A DNA stretch of 46,602 nt from Acidithiobacillus sp. (GTDB lineage: Bacteria > Pseudomonadota > Gammaproteobacteria > Acidithiobacillales > Acidithiobacillaceae): the NCBI GenBank assembly GCA_028065135.1, contig JAPTWR010000054.1, forward strand, positions 1-46,602, written 5' to 3'. Positions within the stretch are counted from its first letter, which is position 1. Every line of letters begins with the position of its first letter. The notes beneath the pieces were generated by a model. It saw only the letters and a list, made by a program, of their open reading frames with translations. It did no database searches and was not told the DNA's origin. This document shows, piece by piece, positions 26,331 to 34,754 of this stretch. Both the position numbers and the translations under genes were made by a program.

Positions 26331-27167
26331 ATGAGCACAGACCACACTACTGCCCTGGCACGGAATACATCAGCGACACCAGAGCGCACTCGCATGCGCG
26401 TGGCCCACGAAGACTTGTTGGCTTATGTGGAAGCCTTCGCCAAGACGGTGGCCGACAGGCCTCCTCTGCATGCAGTAGCCCGTAATATCGAGAAGAATGT
26501 CGGCGAGATCACCAGTGGCATGGAGAATATCGCCAACACGATGGCAGAGCAGCACTTCGCCAACACGCTGTCCGAACGGGGCTGGCAGGCGACCAAGGAT
26601 GCCTCCTTAAACCAGGCGCAGTCAGGCGCACGAAACCTGACCGATAACCTCATTGAGGCTGCCAAACAGGTTCGAGGCCTCATCAAGGAAAATGTCCCTG
26701 TAATCGACAAGATCACCAAGGCATGGAACAACGTGCTGGATGCAACGCAGCACTATACGACCATCGGAATGAATCGTCTGGCTGGAATAGCCAAGGGATT
26801 GCAATCAGACAGGGATCGTTACGATGTCGGTTTTATGAGTGCCCATCTGCAGACCACTCAGGATGCAGCGCTTGCGCAAAGGAAACTGGGCATTCAGGTG
26901 TCGCTATCGAGCCCCCATCTTGGCGAGTATGCACTGGCCGATGCCAGAAAGCTGGGCATGATCGCAGAATCCAAATCGGTACATCGCGGTACCGTGGTCA
27001 ACGTGATTGGCCATGATGCCGTTCTGAAAAACGCCAAAGGACAGCTTCTGGCCCTTCCAGTGGCCCCTGGTTTTCAGTTCAAACGTGGCGACAATGTGGT
27101 CATGAAAGAGCATGGCGGCATCTATGCAGGAAAACGACAGATCGTGGATCGAGGGATGGAGCGGTGA
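26331..27167 (+). CDS. Unknown protein with KfrB-like C-terminal domain and Gly-Met-Glu-Arg tail
   Basis: This 278-residue protein has a long helical N-terminal part (about 20-200), rich in Ala, Asn and Gln, with no hydrophobic segment. The last 70 residues (SVHRGTVVNVIGHDAVLKNA, then FKRGDNVVMKEHGGIYAGKR) resemble the small beta domain called KfrB, common in plasmid polyvalent proteins. It ends RQIVDRGMER. AGGAG precedes the ATG at 26331. The KfrB match is by pattern only. Confidence 0.7.
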   Translation: MSTDHTTALARNTSATPERTRMRVAHEDLLAYVEAFAKTVADRPPLHAVARNIEKNVGEITSGMENIANTMAEQHFANTLSERGWQATKDASLNQAQSGARNLTDNLIEAAKQVRGLIKENVPVIDKITKAWNNVLDATQHYTTIGMNRLAGIAKGLQSDRDRYDVGFMSAHLQTTQDAALAQRKLGIQVSLSSPHLGEYALADARKLGMIAESKSVHRGTVVNVIGHDAVLKNAKGQLLALPVAPGFQFKRGDNVVMKEHGGIYAGKRQIVDRGMER

Positions 27168-27240
27168 CGATAGACAACCTACTCAGGGAGAACGGAAGAT
27201 ACACCAATCCCAGAATTCCAGAAATAACAAAGGAGTAAAC

Positions 27241-29280
27241 ATGAATTTGCTGATCGTAGAATCTCCCACCAAAGCCAAGCACATCCAGCACTTTCTGGGA
27301 TCCGACTGGCAGGTAAAAGCCAGCCTGGGGCATGTCCGTGACCTGGAGAAGTCCGGCGCTAAAAGCCATGTTCGCCCGCCGGACTTCAAGATGAACTATG
27401 CCGTGAACGACACCAAACACAAGGATATTGTGGCCGGGCTGAAATCCGCAGCACGCAATGCCAGTGCCGTATACCTCGCCACCGACCCCGATCGTGAGGG
27501 CGAAGCTATTAGCTGGCATCTCTGTCAGGTGCTCGGCATCAAATCGACCGAAGCGCGACGGGTGACGTATCAGGAGGTCACGGAAAGTGCCGTCAAAAAG
27601 GCCATCGCTAATCCCCGGGCACTGAATATGAAGCTGGTCGCGGCACAAGAGGTGCGCCGCGGACTGGATCGCATGGTCGGCTGGGAAGTCTCCGGCCCCT
27701 TATCGAACCTGATCCACACCAAAGCCAGCGCCGGACGTGTCCAGACGCCGGCTTTACGCCTGATCGTGGAGCGCGAGCGCACCATCCAGGCCTTCAAGCC
27801 AACGTCTTATTTTCAGGTCATCGCCCACCTGCCAGGAAGCACACCCGGTACGACCTGGCGGGCGCTTTGGCAGGACGGCACCAAGGAAGGTGAATATTTT
27901 CAGGACAAGACCCTCGCATCTGCGCTGGCCGCTGCCATCCCCTCTCTTCCCTTTACCGTCACCCAGGCAGATTCCAAAACCACCCGTAAGGCGCCTGCAC
28001 CCCCATTCACCACCAGCACGTTACAGATGGACGCCAGCCGCGCTCTGAAATGTGGCGCTGAGGATGTCATGAAAGCCGCCCAGTCGCTGTTTGAAGCCGG
28101 GCATATTACCTACCATCGCACCGATTCACCGAATCTCAGCGAAGAAGGTGAGGCGTTACTGCGTAACGCTCTGCAATCCGCCGGCCTGCCCATCGTCGAG
28201 AAGCCCCGGCGCTGGAAAGCCAAAGGCGACGCGCAGGAGGCCCATGAAGCCATCCGCCCGACCTTTGACAAGGTTCCACCGTCAGCAGAAGTGGCCGGTG
28301 AGGATGCCATCCAGCAGGCACTATATGCCTTGATACGCAAACGCGCGATGGCCAGCCAGATGCCCGATGCCGTGTATCAGCAGACGTCATGCACCCTGAA
28401 CGGCGGCACATTTCAGAACCGGCCCGCTGTTTTCCGGGCCGTCGGCAGTATTCTGACGGATCCCGGCTGGCGGACGCTGTATATGGAAACGGAGGAGGGA
28501 GAAGAGGATGGCGGGGCAGAAAAAGAGGCAGCCAATCCGGTCCCCGTTCTGAAGATCGGGGCACGGGCACAAGCCGAACGTGGCGAAGTGCTCAACAAAT
28601 CCACCAAGGCTCCACCACGCTATACCGAAGCCACTCTGATTAAGGCGCTGGAAGATCATGGCGTCGGCCGGCCAAGCACCTACGCATCCATCATCAAGGT
28701 GCTCTATGCCCGGGAGTACATGCAGCGTAAGGGCAAGGCCCCCGCCTTGTATCCCACCGCGACGGGTGAGTCGGTCATCGATGCGCTGGTCGGACGCTTT
28801 GCCTTTGCCGATCTCGACTGGACCCGCGACATGGAAGACGGGCTGGATCAGATCACCAATGGGATGGGTAATGCCCGTGGCCTATTGCAGCAGGCATGGG
28901 ATGCGATTCAGCAGGGACTGGCGGGTATGCCCGCCGGTGCCGTTGCGGTAACCGAGGCTTGTCCGATGGACGATTGCGGTGGCCAGGTAAAGCGCCTGGA
29001 GAGCAAGAAAAAGCCAGGCTCCTTCTTCTGGGCCTGTTCCAATCGGGATAAGCACGGACTGCTTCAGGATGATGCGGGGCATCCCGGACTGCCTTTTGCA
29101 GACCGGCCCCAGGCAGCGTCCCAGGGCACCGGTCCCCTGTGCCCGAAGTGCAAACAGGCTACAGGCCAATTCACCACAAACACCAGCAAGATTTATTTCC
29201 GCTGCCAGAAGTGTAGTGGTGCCTGGTGGCCCGACAAAGAAAACGCGCAGGCGTTGGGGACCAAGTGGAAAAAACGGTGA
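27241..29280 (+). CDS. topA: DNA topoisomerase I (type IA)
   Basis: This 679-residue enzyme relaxes negative supercoils through a 5'-phosphotyrosine link. It has MNLLIVESPTKAKHI and TDPDREGEAISWHL (Toprim), a DRMVGWEVSGPL region, and the catalytic tyrosine in HITYHRTDSPNLS. Zinc-ribbon units near the C-terminus carry CPMDDCGGQ and LCPKCKQ...CQKC. It is shorter than the chromosomal enzyme. IncP-type plasmids also carry a topoisomerase in the tra region. A longer in-frame start at 27112 would overlap the previous gene by 56 bases; AAAGGAG before 27241 decides the start. It lacks the Gly-x-Glu-Arg tail and ends KWKKR. Confidence 0.93.
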   Translation: MNLLIVESPTKAKHIQHFLGSDWQVKASLGHVRDLEKSGAKSHVRPPDFKMNYAVNDTKHKDIVAGLKSAARNASAVYLATDPDREGEAISWHLCQVLGIKSTEARRVTYQEVTESAVKKAIANPRALNMKLVAAQEVRRGLDRMVGWEVSGPLSNLIHTKASAGRVQTPALRLIVERERTIQAFKPTSYFQVIAHLPGSTPGTTWRALWQDGTKEGEYFQDKTLASALAAAIPSLPFTVTQADSKTTRKAPAPPFTTSTLQMDASRALKCGAEDVMKAAQSLFEAGHITYHRTDSPNLSEEGEALLRNALQSAGLPIVEKPRRWKAKGDAQEAHEAIRPTFDKVPPSAEVAGEDAIQQALYALIRKRAMASQMPDAVYQQTSCTLNGGTFQNRPAVFRAVGSILTDPGWRTLYMETEEGEEDGGAEKEAANPVPVLKIGARAQAERGEVLNKSTKAPPRYTEATLIKALEDHGVGRPSTYASIIKVLYAREYMQRKGKAPALYPTATGESVIDALVGRFAFADLDWTRDMEDGLDQITNGMGNARGLLQQAWDAIQQGLAGMPAGAVAVTEACPMDDCGGQVKRLESKKKPGSFFWACSNRDKHGLLQDDAGHPGLPFADRPQAASQGTGPLCPKCKQATGQFTTNTSKIYFRCQKCSGAWWPDKENAQALGTKWKKR

Positions 29281-29351
29281 TCCCTGCCAATTCCCTCGCT
29301 TGATGCAATGCCTGCAAGGGGCAATAACTTGATACGGAACCGGAGAAAACG

Positions 29352-29807
29352 ATGAGTAACGCTAACAGGCATTTAACGCATCACGTTGTTATAGGAAAAA
29401 CCCGGGACGGCATGTTGCAACGTCATCTGTCGTTACGCGGTCCATCGGAGGAAGACGGCGCGAACGTGATGAAGGCACGCCAGACGACCAACCTGCTGGC
29501 AAGTGACATGGCGGCGCTACGGCCATCGAAGCATCCAGTGCTTTCTCTGGTTGTCAGAGATATCGAAGAACGGATAGCCGAAATAGCCCGTGCCTTGCGC
29601 GAGATATCGGAAGCCATCGCCGACACTTCAACCGATATCAGCGCGACGGATGTTCAGGAATGGGCAGCGGAGCTGCGTGACGAAGCGGTTCTGACGGCGA
29701 TTGGTTACTACGATCTTGGGGCCAAGGTGGAAATTTTTTCGCGGTCCATGAAAGCCGTGCGGGCAGGTCGTATGCAGCCCAATGAGGAACGAACGGCAGC
29801 AGGATGA
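29352..29807 (+). CDS. Unknown 151-residue helical protein
   Basis: Not recognised. It is soluble; the middle (VVRDIEERIAEIARALREIS and EAIADTSTDISATDVQEWAA) should form a coiled coil. GGAG lies 9 bases before the ATG. The 5' region holds CCCTCGCTT...AAGGGG (29293-29321), also seen before the genes at 26331 and 42367. It overlaps the next gene by ATGA. Confidence 0.65.
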   Translation: MSNANRHLTHHVVIGKTRDGMLQRHLSLRGPSEEDGANVMKARQTTNLLASDMAALRPSKHPVLSLVVRDIEERIAEIARALREISEAIADTSTDISATDVQEWAAELRDEAVLTAIGYYDLGAKVEIFSRSMKAVRAGRMQPNEERTAAG

Positions 29808-30100
29808 ATATCGGCACTCTAAAAGCCTGGGCGATCTATTACTACGAGGTGGCCCTCCAGTATGTCCACACCTTCATAGGAGGCAACCCCATGATCTGGT
29901 TACTCGCGGTTATCGGTATTCCCATTCTTGTTGTGCTCATGCTGTTTTTTTCCATGGCGGACGACTTCTGGCAACTCGTTCGGCTACGGCTGGACCTGTC
30001 GCGACTTTTCGGCGACCTGATCCACGTCCTTTTCATTGTGGGCCTCGGCATCGTCGCAGAACTGTTCAGTCTCTTTATGCTGATTAAGGATGTGTTATGA
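29804..30100 (+). CDS. Small membrane protein, two hydrophobic segments
   Basis: This 98-residue protein has hydrophobic stretches at about 30-50 (MIWLLAVIGIPILVVLMLFF) and 72-97 (VLFIVGLGIVAELFSLFMLI). It overlaps both neighbours by ATGA, so three genes form a tightly coupled string. No family recognised. Confidence 0.65.
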   Translation: MNIGTLKAWAIYYYEVALQYVHTFIGGNPMIWLLAVIGIPILVVLMLFFSMADDFWQLVRLRLDLSRLFGDLIHVLFIVGLGIVAELFSLFMLIKDVL

Positions 30101-30408
30101 GCACAGCACAATGTACCACGCCGCAGTTTCGGTTTTCGGAGGGCTTGATCCATGACATCGCGGTAGCACAGACCGCATATCTGGTGGCGGCCCTGTCTCC
30201 TATCGTTTCGGCCAATGTGGACCGCGATGCATCACCAACAGCCTGCCAAGCTCAGTTCAGGGACATGCTCTCGAAACTGACCATATCCACGATTGACGAC
30301 ATGTACGAGCTCATATCCTCTGGCTCCGTGCGCCCCGACATGGTGAGCATGGGTCTGGAAATCGCACGGTGGCGGGTCGAGTCGCAGGAACTGGATGAGC
30401 GCGAGTGA
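30097..30408 (+). CDS. Unknown 103-residue protein
   Basis: Not recognised. It is soluble and mostly helical, with FSEGLIHDIAVAQTAYLVAA near the start and TISTIDDMYELISSGSVRPD. It is coupled to the membrane protein upstream through ATGA and ends 17 bases before leader copy 9. Confidence 0.6.
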   Translation: MSTAQCTTPQFRFSEGLIHDIAVAQTAYLVAALSPIVSANVDRDASPTACQAQFRDMLSKLTISTIDDMYELISSGSVRPDMVSMGLEIARWRVESQELDERE

Positions 30409-30425
30409 ACACTGGAACCCGAGAC

Positions 30426-30459
30426 CACAAACAGGTCCCGGATGGCCATTACCCCATGA
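30426..30459 (+). promoter_or_regulatory. Transfer-regulon leader element, copy 9
   Basis: Block 30426-30453 (TCCCGG before ATG), leader frame MAITP (30442-30459). This is the one copy without a convincing hairpin after the block. AAAGGAG follows at about 30468, before the gene at 30482. Confidence 0.75.
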
Positions 30460-30481
30460 AGACATACAAAGGAGAATTCCC

Positions 30482-30808
30482 ATGCTGGACGCCAAGACCA
30501 TCACCGATAAGTATTCAGTGGCAGAATACGCCCTCATCTATCTGGGCGGACGCCAGCCGTCGCCCACGGTAAGACCCGGTATACGCTATTGTGTAGAAGA
30601 GTCCGCAGGGTCTCTGTACCAGGACAAAAACCAGGAAGTCATAATTTTTGACAATGAGGCCCAGGCCTTCGAGTTCCGTCAGATTCTACGCGGCGCATTG
30701 CCGGTACTGGCCTTTTATGATCAACCCATGCCGGAATGGGACGGAACTGATGAAGATGTCCCGCTGAACGCTCCGGAATTCGCGGATGTTGATGAGGCGC
30801 TGGCATGA
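30482..30808 (+). CDS. Unknown 108-residue acidic protein
   Basis: Not recognised. It is soluble with an acidic C-terminus (EWDGTDEDVPLNAPEFADVD). It shows YCVEESAGSLYQDKNQEVII and FEFRQILRGALPVLAFYD, suggesting a small alpha/beta fold. AAAGGAG lies 8 bases before the ATG. It overlaps the next gene by ATGA. Confidence 0.65.
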   Translation: MLDAKTITDKYSVAEYALIYLGGRQPSPTVRPGIRYCVEESAGSLYQDKNQEVIIFDNEAQAFEFRQILRGALPVLAFYDQPMPEWDGTDEDVPLNAPEFADVDEALA

Positions 30809-32469
30809 ATACGCTTCGTGGGTCCGTCATCATGGCGCTGTTCGGTTTGCTGCCGTTTACCGGCGCCATCGCTGCAACAAACACCGCATCCAGTGCCGCC
30901 TTGGCAAATGACGCAGGGGTATCCCAGGCGGAATTGCAGGCCGGCAATTCGTGGTTCAACAGCGACCAGAACAGCAATGGCGCCCAGAATAGCAGCCGAT
31001 TGCAGACCGGCAACACACTGGGCGGTCAGTCGCAGGTACAGGGTTCTTTGGCCAGCAGCCAGCAAGCTGCGGCCACGGATAGCGTTTTGGTCCAGGAAAT
31101 GGACCGTTACTACGGCCTGTACAACCAGTATTACGACAGCTATCTGACTTATCTGTCGGATGCATCCGATGCTGCGTCCGCTTATTCTGCTTGCGTGGCG
31201 GCAAAAGGTAAGGATTGCATCGACGATAGCAGCTATTACGGACAGCAGGCGGGATCTGCCTATGATGCGTATCAAAAGTACTACGGACTCTGGTATCAGG
31301 ACTGGCAACAACAGCAGGCGATGGAGTCCACTGCCGGCCAGCAGTCGGTGCTGAGCGGCGCCTCTGCACAGGCCAGTGCGAATTCCTACAGTAACTACCA
31401 GAATGAGCAGAATACTATCCAGTCGGATGCTCAATCCTCTGCCAGCAATACCAAAAGCGCCAATACAGGCAACAACAGCACGGCAGTAGCTTCTGGGCAA
31501 ACGGCATCATCCACCGCCCTGCAGACGATCCAGAATGAAACGGGTGTCCAGCAGGGACAGGGCGCGCCAACCGCCACGGCTCCTACGGAATCCTCTACTC
31601 CGTTCTCCTACACCAGCCCGCTACAAACCCAGATGACCAACGATGAAACGGCGGCCATGGAAAATGCCGCAACGGACGTGGTGCAACAGCAGTATGCCGA
31701 CAACCGTGCAGCGGATGCCACCACAGCCGATCAGCAGTCGGCGGCAGACACGGCTGCTGCGGACGTTGCGCCATCGGCTGGAACCCAGGCGATGTGGTCG
31801 TATGGCGCCAGTATCGCCAGCAACACGGCAAGCACCTATCAGCAGGATGCAAATAATACGGCCGCTACCGCTGCAGCAGCACAGCAGACTTTTGTGCAGG
31901 ACCAGAATCAGGCCAATGCCGATGCTATTACCATTGGCGAGCAGACGGACGCGGCAGCGGAAGCCTATGCCCAGAAGCAGGCGGCAGCCAATGGGGTGAC
32001 CTACACGGTGCCGACCGCACCGGACACGTCCGTACAGTCGGCGATCGCGACCGATCAGGCCACTATCAATCAGGATACGGTGACGGCGGAAACGGAGGCT
32101 GCAGACGCCTACAGCCAGGAACGGGTGGCAACCGATGCGAATGGCACAGCGACGACCGCCACCCAGCAGGCCCAAACCGACCAGGCTAACGCACAAAGCG
32201 CACCCGACACGGCTTTGCAGAATACCTGGAATGCCGCCGCCAGCTCCGAGTCCAATAGTTCCACGTTATCCACCCAGGCGGCGCAGGCCGCATCAAGTGC
32301 TGAAGCTACTGATGAAACCGCAGCCAATGCCGCTATGGCCGCGGCGGAAACGGCTGGTGGCAAATCCGGCATGGATAGCGCCGCCATAAATCAGGGAGAC
32401 AGCGCAGCACAGGCGGCTTTGCAGGCGATCCAGAATGCCACCGGCGTAGCCCAATCCGCAAACGGATAG
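30805..32469 (+). CDS. Secreted Ala/Gln/Ser/Thr-rich repeat protein
   Basis: This 554-residue protein begins with a signal peptide (MNTLRGSVIMALFGLLPFTG, cleavage likely near AIAA). After a Tyr-rich part (MDRYYGLYNQYYDSYLTYLS) it becomes low-complexity and almost free of basic and aromatic residues. The unit ALQTIQNETGV in the middle returns as ALQAIQNATGV at the very end. Only two Cys are seen (SACVAAKGKDC), which may form a disulphide. No known family. Position directly before trbB suggests an envelope or extracellular part of the transfer apparatus, which is inference. Confidence 0.65.
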   Translation: MNTLRGSVIMALFGLLPFTGAIAATNTASSAALANDAGVSQAELQAGNSWFNSDQNSNGAQNSSRLQTGNTLGGQSQVQGSLASSQQAAATDSVLVQEMDRYYGLYNQYYDSYLTYLSDASDAASAYSACVAAKGKDCIDDSSYYGQQAGSAYDAYQKYYGLWYQDWQQQQAMESTAGQQSVLSGASAQASANSYSNYQNEQNTIQSDAQSSASNTKSANTGNNSTAVASGQTASSTALQTIQNETGVQQGQGAPTATAPTESSTPFSYTSPLQTQMTNDETAAMENAATDVVQQQYADNRAADATTADQQSAADTAAADVAPSAGTQAMWSYGASIASNTASTYQQDANNTAATAAAAQQTFVQDQNQANADAITIGEQTDAAAEAYAQKQAAANGVTYTVPTAPDTSVQSAIATDQATINQDTVTAETEAADAYSQERVATDANGTATTATQQAQTDQANAQSAPDTALQNTWNAAASSESNSSTLSTQAAQAASSAEATDETAANAAMAAAETAGGKSGMDSAAINQGDSAAQAALQAIQNATGVAQSANG

Positions 32470-32494
32470 TCACCACCGACAGGAGTACGAAAAA

Positions 32495-33454
32495 ATGAGC
32501 ACGAACACCCGCACCCAGGCCCAGGTTTATCGGGAGCGTCAGATCGAAAGCCTGCGCCGTACGCTGGGCGACGATATTCTGGGTTATCTGCAGGACCCGG
32601 TCATCATTGAAATCATGCTGAATCAGGATGGCAATATCTGGGTGGATGTGCTGGGCGGCGATATGGAAATTCGGTCCCGGATGGATCCCGTCCGGGCCAA
32701 GATGGTGATTGAGACCGTGGCCTCCATGCTGGATACCAGCATCACCAAGGAAAACCCCATCATCTCCGGTGAATTGCCGCTGGATGGTTCGCGCTTTGAG
32801 GCGCAAATCCCGCCCATCGTCGAAGCGCCTACCTTTGCCATTCGCAAAAAAGCCCTTCTGGTCTTTACGCTGCAGGATTATGTGGACAAGGGCATTATGA
32901 CGGCCACACAGCATGACTTGATAATCTCTGCAGTGCGATCCCGCAAAAACATTCTGGTAAACGGCGGGACCGGTACCGGCAAAACCACCCTGGCCAACGC
33001 CATACTGCATGCTATCAGTGTCGAGACACCGGAGCATCGGGTGGTAGTGATCGAGGATACCCGTGAGTTGCAAATATCCGCACCCAATGTCGTTTCTTTC
33101 CGCACCTCTGACCAAATCGATATGACCCGTCTACTCAAATCCACCATGCGGATGCGGCCAGACCGGATTATTGTCGGGGAGGTTCGGGGAAAAGAGGCAC
33201 TGGATTTGCTCAAGGCCTGGAACACGGGGCACCCGGGTGGCGTGGGTACCGTTCATGCCAATGACGCGCGGGCCGCACTGACCCGCGTCAGCATGCTGAT
33301 TCAGGAAGCCAATGTTCCCCCTGTCCCGGAGTTGATCGCCGAAGCAGTCAACATCGTGATCAGCATCAAGCGCACCTCCACCGGACGTATTATCGACGAA
33401 GTCATGCAGGTGACGGGTTTCCGGGATGGCCAGTTTGTGACCGAAATGCTGTAA
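32495..33454 (+). CDS. trbB: TrbB/VirB11 secretion ATPase
   Basis: This 319-residue protein, the normal TrbB length, is a hexameric ATPase at the inner face of the type IV channel. Walker A is in VNGGTGTGKTTLAN (about 153-166). DTRELQI, a Walker B-like RPDRIIVGEVRG and the conserved GHPGGVGTVHAN follow. AGGAG precedes the ATG at 32495. It starts 25 bases after the secreted protein gene and is followed by a strong terminator. Confidence 0.95.
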   Translation: MSTNTRTQAQVYRERQIESLRRTLGDDILGYLQDPVIIEIMLNQDGNIWVDVLGGDMEIRSRMDPVRAKMVIETVASMLDTSITKENPIISGELPLDGSRFEAQIPPIVEAPTFAIRKKALLVFTLQDYVDKGIMTATQHDLIISAVRSRKNILVNGGTGTGKTTLANAILHAISVETPEHRVVVIEDTRELQISAPNVVSFRTSDQIDMTRLLKSTMRMRPDRIIVGEVRGKEALDLLKAWNTGHPGGVGTVHANDARAALTRVSMLIQEANVPPVPELIAEAVNIVISIKRTSTGRIIDEVMQVTGFRDGQFVTEML

Positions 33455-33477
33455 CCACGATCTGCCCTCCCCAAGAC

Positions 33478-33501
33478 ACCGCTCACAGGAGCGGTTTTTT
33501 T
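33478..33501 (+). terminator. Rho-independent terminator
   Basis: ACCGCTC (33478-33484), loop ACAG, GAGCGGT (33489-33495), followed by a run of T. It lies 23 bases after trbB and 12 bases before leader copy 10. Confidence 0.9.
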
Positions 33502-33513
33502 GTGCCCGGGCAG

Positions 33514-33561
33514 CACAAACAGGTCCCCGATGGCCATTACCCGATAGGCAACAACGCCTAT
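33514..33561 (+). promoter_or_regulatory. Transfer-regulon leader element, copy 10
   Basis: Block 33514-33541, consensus sequence; leader frame MAITR (33530-33547). Stem ATAGGC (33544-33549), loop AACAAC, GCCTAT (33556-33561). AAGG for the gene at 33580 follows 5 bases after the stem. Confidence 0.85.
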
Positions 33562-33579
33562 TTCTGAAGGGTCATCATC

Positions 33580-34209
33580 ATGAAGAAGCATTTCGTTATC
33601 GCTGCGCTGGCTCTCGCCGGCCTGTCTCTCTCTGGTCTGGCCGTGGCCGCCGACTATTCCGCCCAGGTCGGTTTTGAAAACTACGGCATTCATGTCGGTG
33701 GTGTCGGCTCCAGTGTGCCAGGAGGCTTCCTGCACGCGCATGAGCGTTTGGGGAATCTGGATTTTGGTCAGCGCATTTTTGGTGGATCGGGCGCTTCCAT
33801 CAATGGGAATGTGCTCACCGGTTCCTTGAGTGCCGGGTACCTGATTCATCCGGAAAAACACCTGACCATCAAGCCGGAAATTGGTGTGGGCTACATCGGC
33901 ATTCATCCGCAGGGTGGACATATTGATACGGGCTACGCCTATTGCGGTGCCAAGGTCAGCTATCAGGTGTTTCCTTCCATCGGATTGTATGCCCGTGGGG
34001 CGTTTGGCCGCGATTTTGGCACAGCGGTCAGCGGTGTGAAGACGATAGGCGGTCTGTATTACAGCGGCAGCATGGGTGCGGATGCCAAAGTTGGCCCGGG
34101 ATTCGCAACGATCGGCTATCAGTATCAGAGCATGCCTTTCGGCGGCGGCATGGCCGACCTGATTCTGAGCACCGACCAGTATCGCATCGGCTACCGCATG
34201 TCGTTCTAA
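33580..34209 (+). CDS. Small outer-membrane beta-barrel-like protein
   Basis: This 209-residue protein has a signal peptide (MKKHFVIAALALAGLSLSGL, cleavage near AVAA). The mature part has alternating polar/apolar strands rich in Gly and Tyr, such as GEIGVGYIGIHP-like, VSYQVFPSIGLYARGAFG and FATIGYQYQSMPFGGG. The final strand YRIGYRMSF ends in Phe, the usual barrel-assembly signal. It splits trbB from trbC, a place with no such gene in RP4. Role unknown. Confidence 0.75.
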   Translation: MKKHFVIAALALAGLSLSGLAVAADYSAQVGFENYGIHVGGVGSSVPGGFLHAHERLGNLDFGQRIFGGSGASINGNVLTGSLSAGYLIHPEKHLTIKPEIGVGYIGIHPQGGHIDTGYAYCGAKVSYQVFPSIGLYARGAFGRDFGTAVSGVKTIGGLYYSGSMGADAKVGPGFATIGYQYQSMPFGGGMADLILSTDQYRIGYRMSF

Positions 34210-34225
34210 TCCGCAGCTCAGCATC

Positions 34226-34250
34226 CCGGCAGACACTGATGTGTCGCCGG
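34226..34250 (+). terminator. Strong hairpin before leader copy 11, no T run
   Basis: CCGGC(A)GACAC (34226-34236), loop TGAT, GTGTCGCCGG (34241-34250): ten pairs with one bulge. Terminator-like in position, 9 bases before the leader block, but without the T tract. Confidence 0.45.
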
Positions 34251-34259
34251 ATCTGCCAG

Positions 34260-34304
34260 CGCAAACAGGTTCCCGATGGCCATTACCTCATGGAGAACAT
34301 CCAT
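34260..34304 (+). promoter_or_regulatory. Transfer-regulon leader element, copy 11
   Basis: Block 34260-34287 (CGCAAACAGG, TTCCCG); the ATG at 34276 opens a frame that runs out of phase into trbC. Stem ATGGA (34290-34294), loop GAACA, TCCAT (34300-34304). The ribosome site (AAGGAAG) lies about 25 bases further downstream. Confidence 0.8.
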
Positions 34305-34342
34305 TTCGTCGTCATCCATCGCCATTGCAAGGAAGATTACAC

Positions 34343-34690
34343 ATGAAACCATCTATCAATCGTTTCAGTAACGGAGTTCGGGACACCTACTTCAAGGCAG
34401 GTGTCATTATCGGTGTTGCCATACAGAGCATCGCTCCCGCTTTTGCGGAAACGACGGGTACCTCGCTGCCCTGGGATAGCCCCATTCAGGATCTGACCAA
34501 CAACCTGACGGGTCCTGTCGCTACCGCCATCAGTATTGTGGCGTTCCTGGCGGCCGGCGCTGCACTCATCTTCGGGGAGGAACTGGGCGGCATCGCCAAG
34601 AAGGCCCTGTTCGTCGTGCTGGGCATCTCCATGATCGTGTTTGGCAATTCTTTCCTGACCGACCTCGGTCTGACCGGAGCGCTGGTGTAA
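34343..34690 (+). CDS. trbC: TrbC/VirB2 pilin subunit
   Basis: This 115-residue precursor has a long signal peptide ending APAFA (about residue 35). The mature part has two hydrophobic segments, about 53-75 (PVATAISIVAFLAAGAALIF) and 85-104 (KALFVVLGISMIVFGNSFL), separated by a short polar turn, the VirB2/TrbC pattern. TraF at 20166 is the likely maturation enzyme. A hairpin follows directly, which may set the pilin mRNA level. Confidence 0.9.
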   Translation: MKPSINRFSNGVRDTYFKAGVIIGVAIQSIAPAFAETTGTSLPWDSPIQDLTNNLTGPVATAISIVAFLAAGAALIFGEELGGIAKKALFVVLGISMIVFGNSFLTDLGLTGALV

Positions 34691-34694
34691 GGCC

Positions 34695-34727
34695 AGTAAC
34701 GGCCGAATTGGTTGGCCGTTACTTTTG
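34695..34727 (+). terminator. Attenuator-like hairpin after trbC
   Basis: AGTAACGGCC (34695-34704) pairs perfectly with GGCCGTTACT (34714-34723), loop 9, followed by only four T (34723-34726, the first in the stem). Partial termination here would keep pilin mRNA in excess over trbD and trbE. Confidence 0.65.
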
Positions 34728-34754
34728 TCCAGATCAGGCACAGGAGAAATATTT

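Noticed and set aside
27112..27240. Upstream extension of topoisomerase I to 27112
   Set aside because: It would overlap the preceding gene by 56 bases; the protein family starts at MNLLIVESPTKAK, preceded by a good AAAGGAG site.
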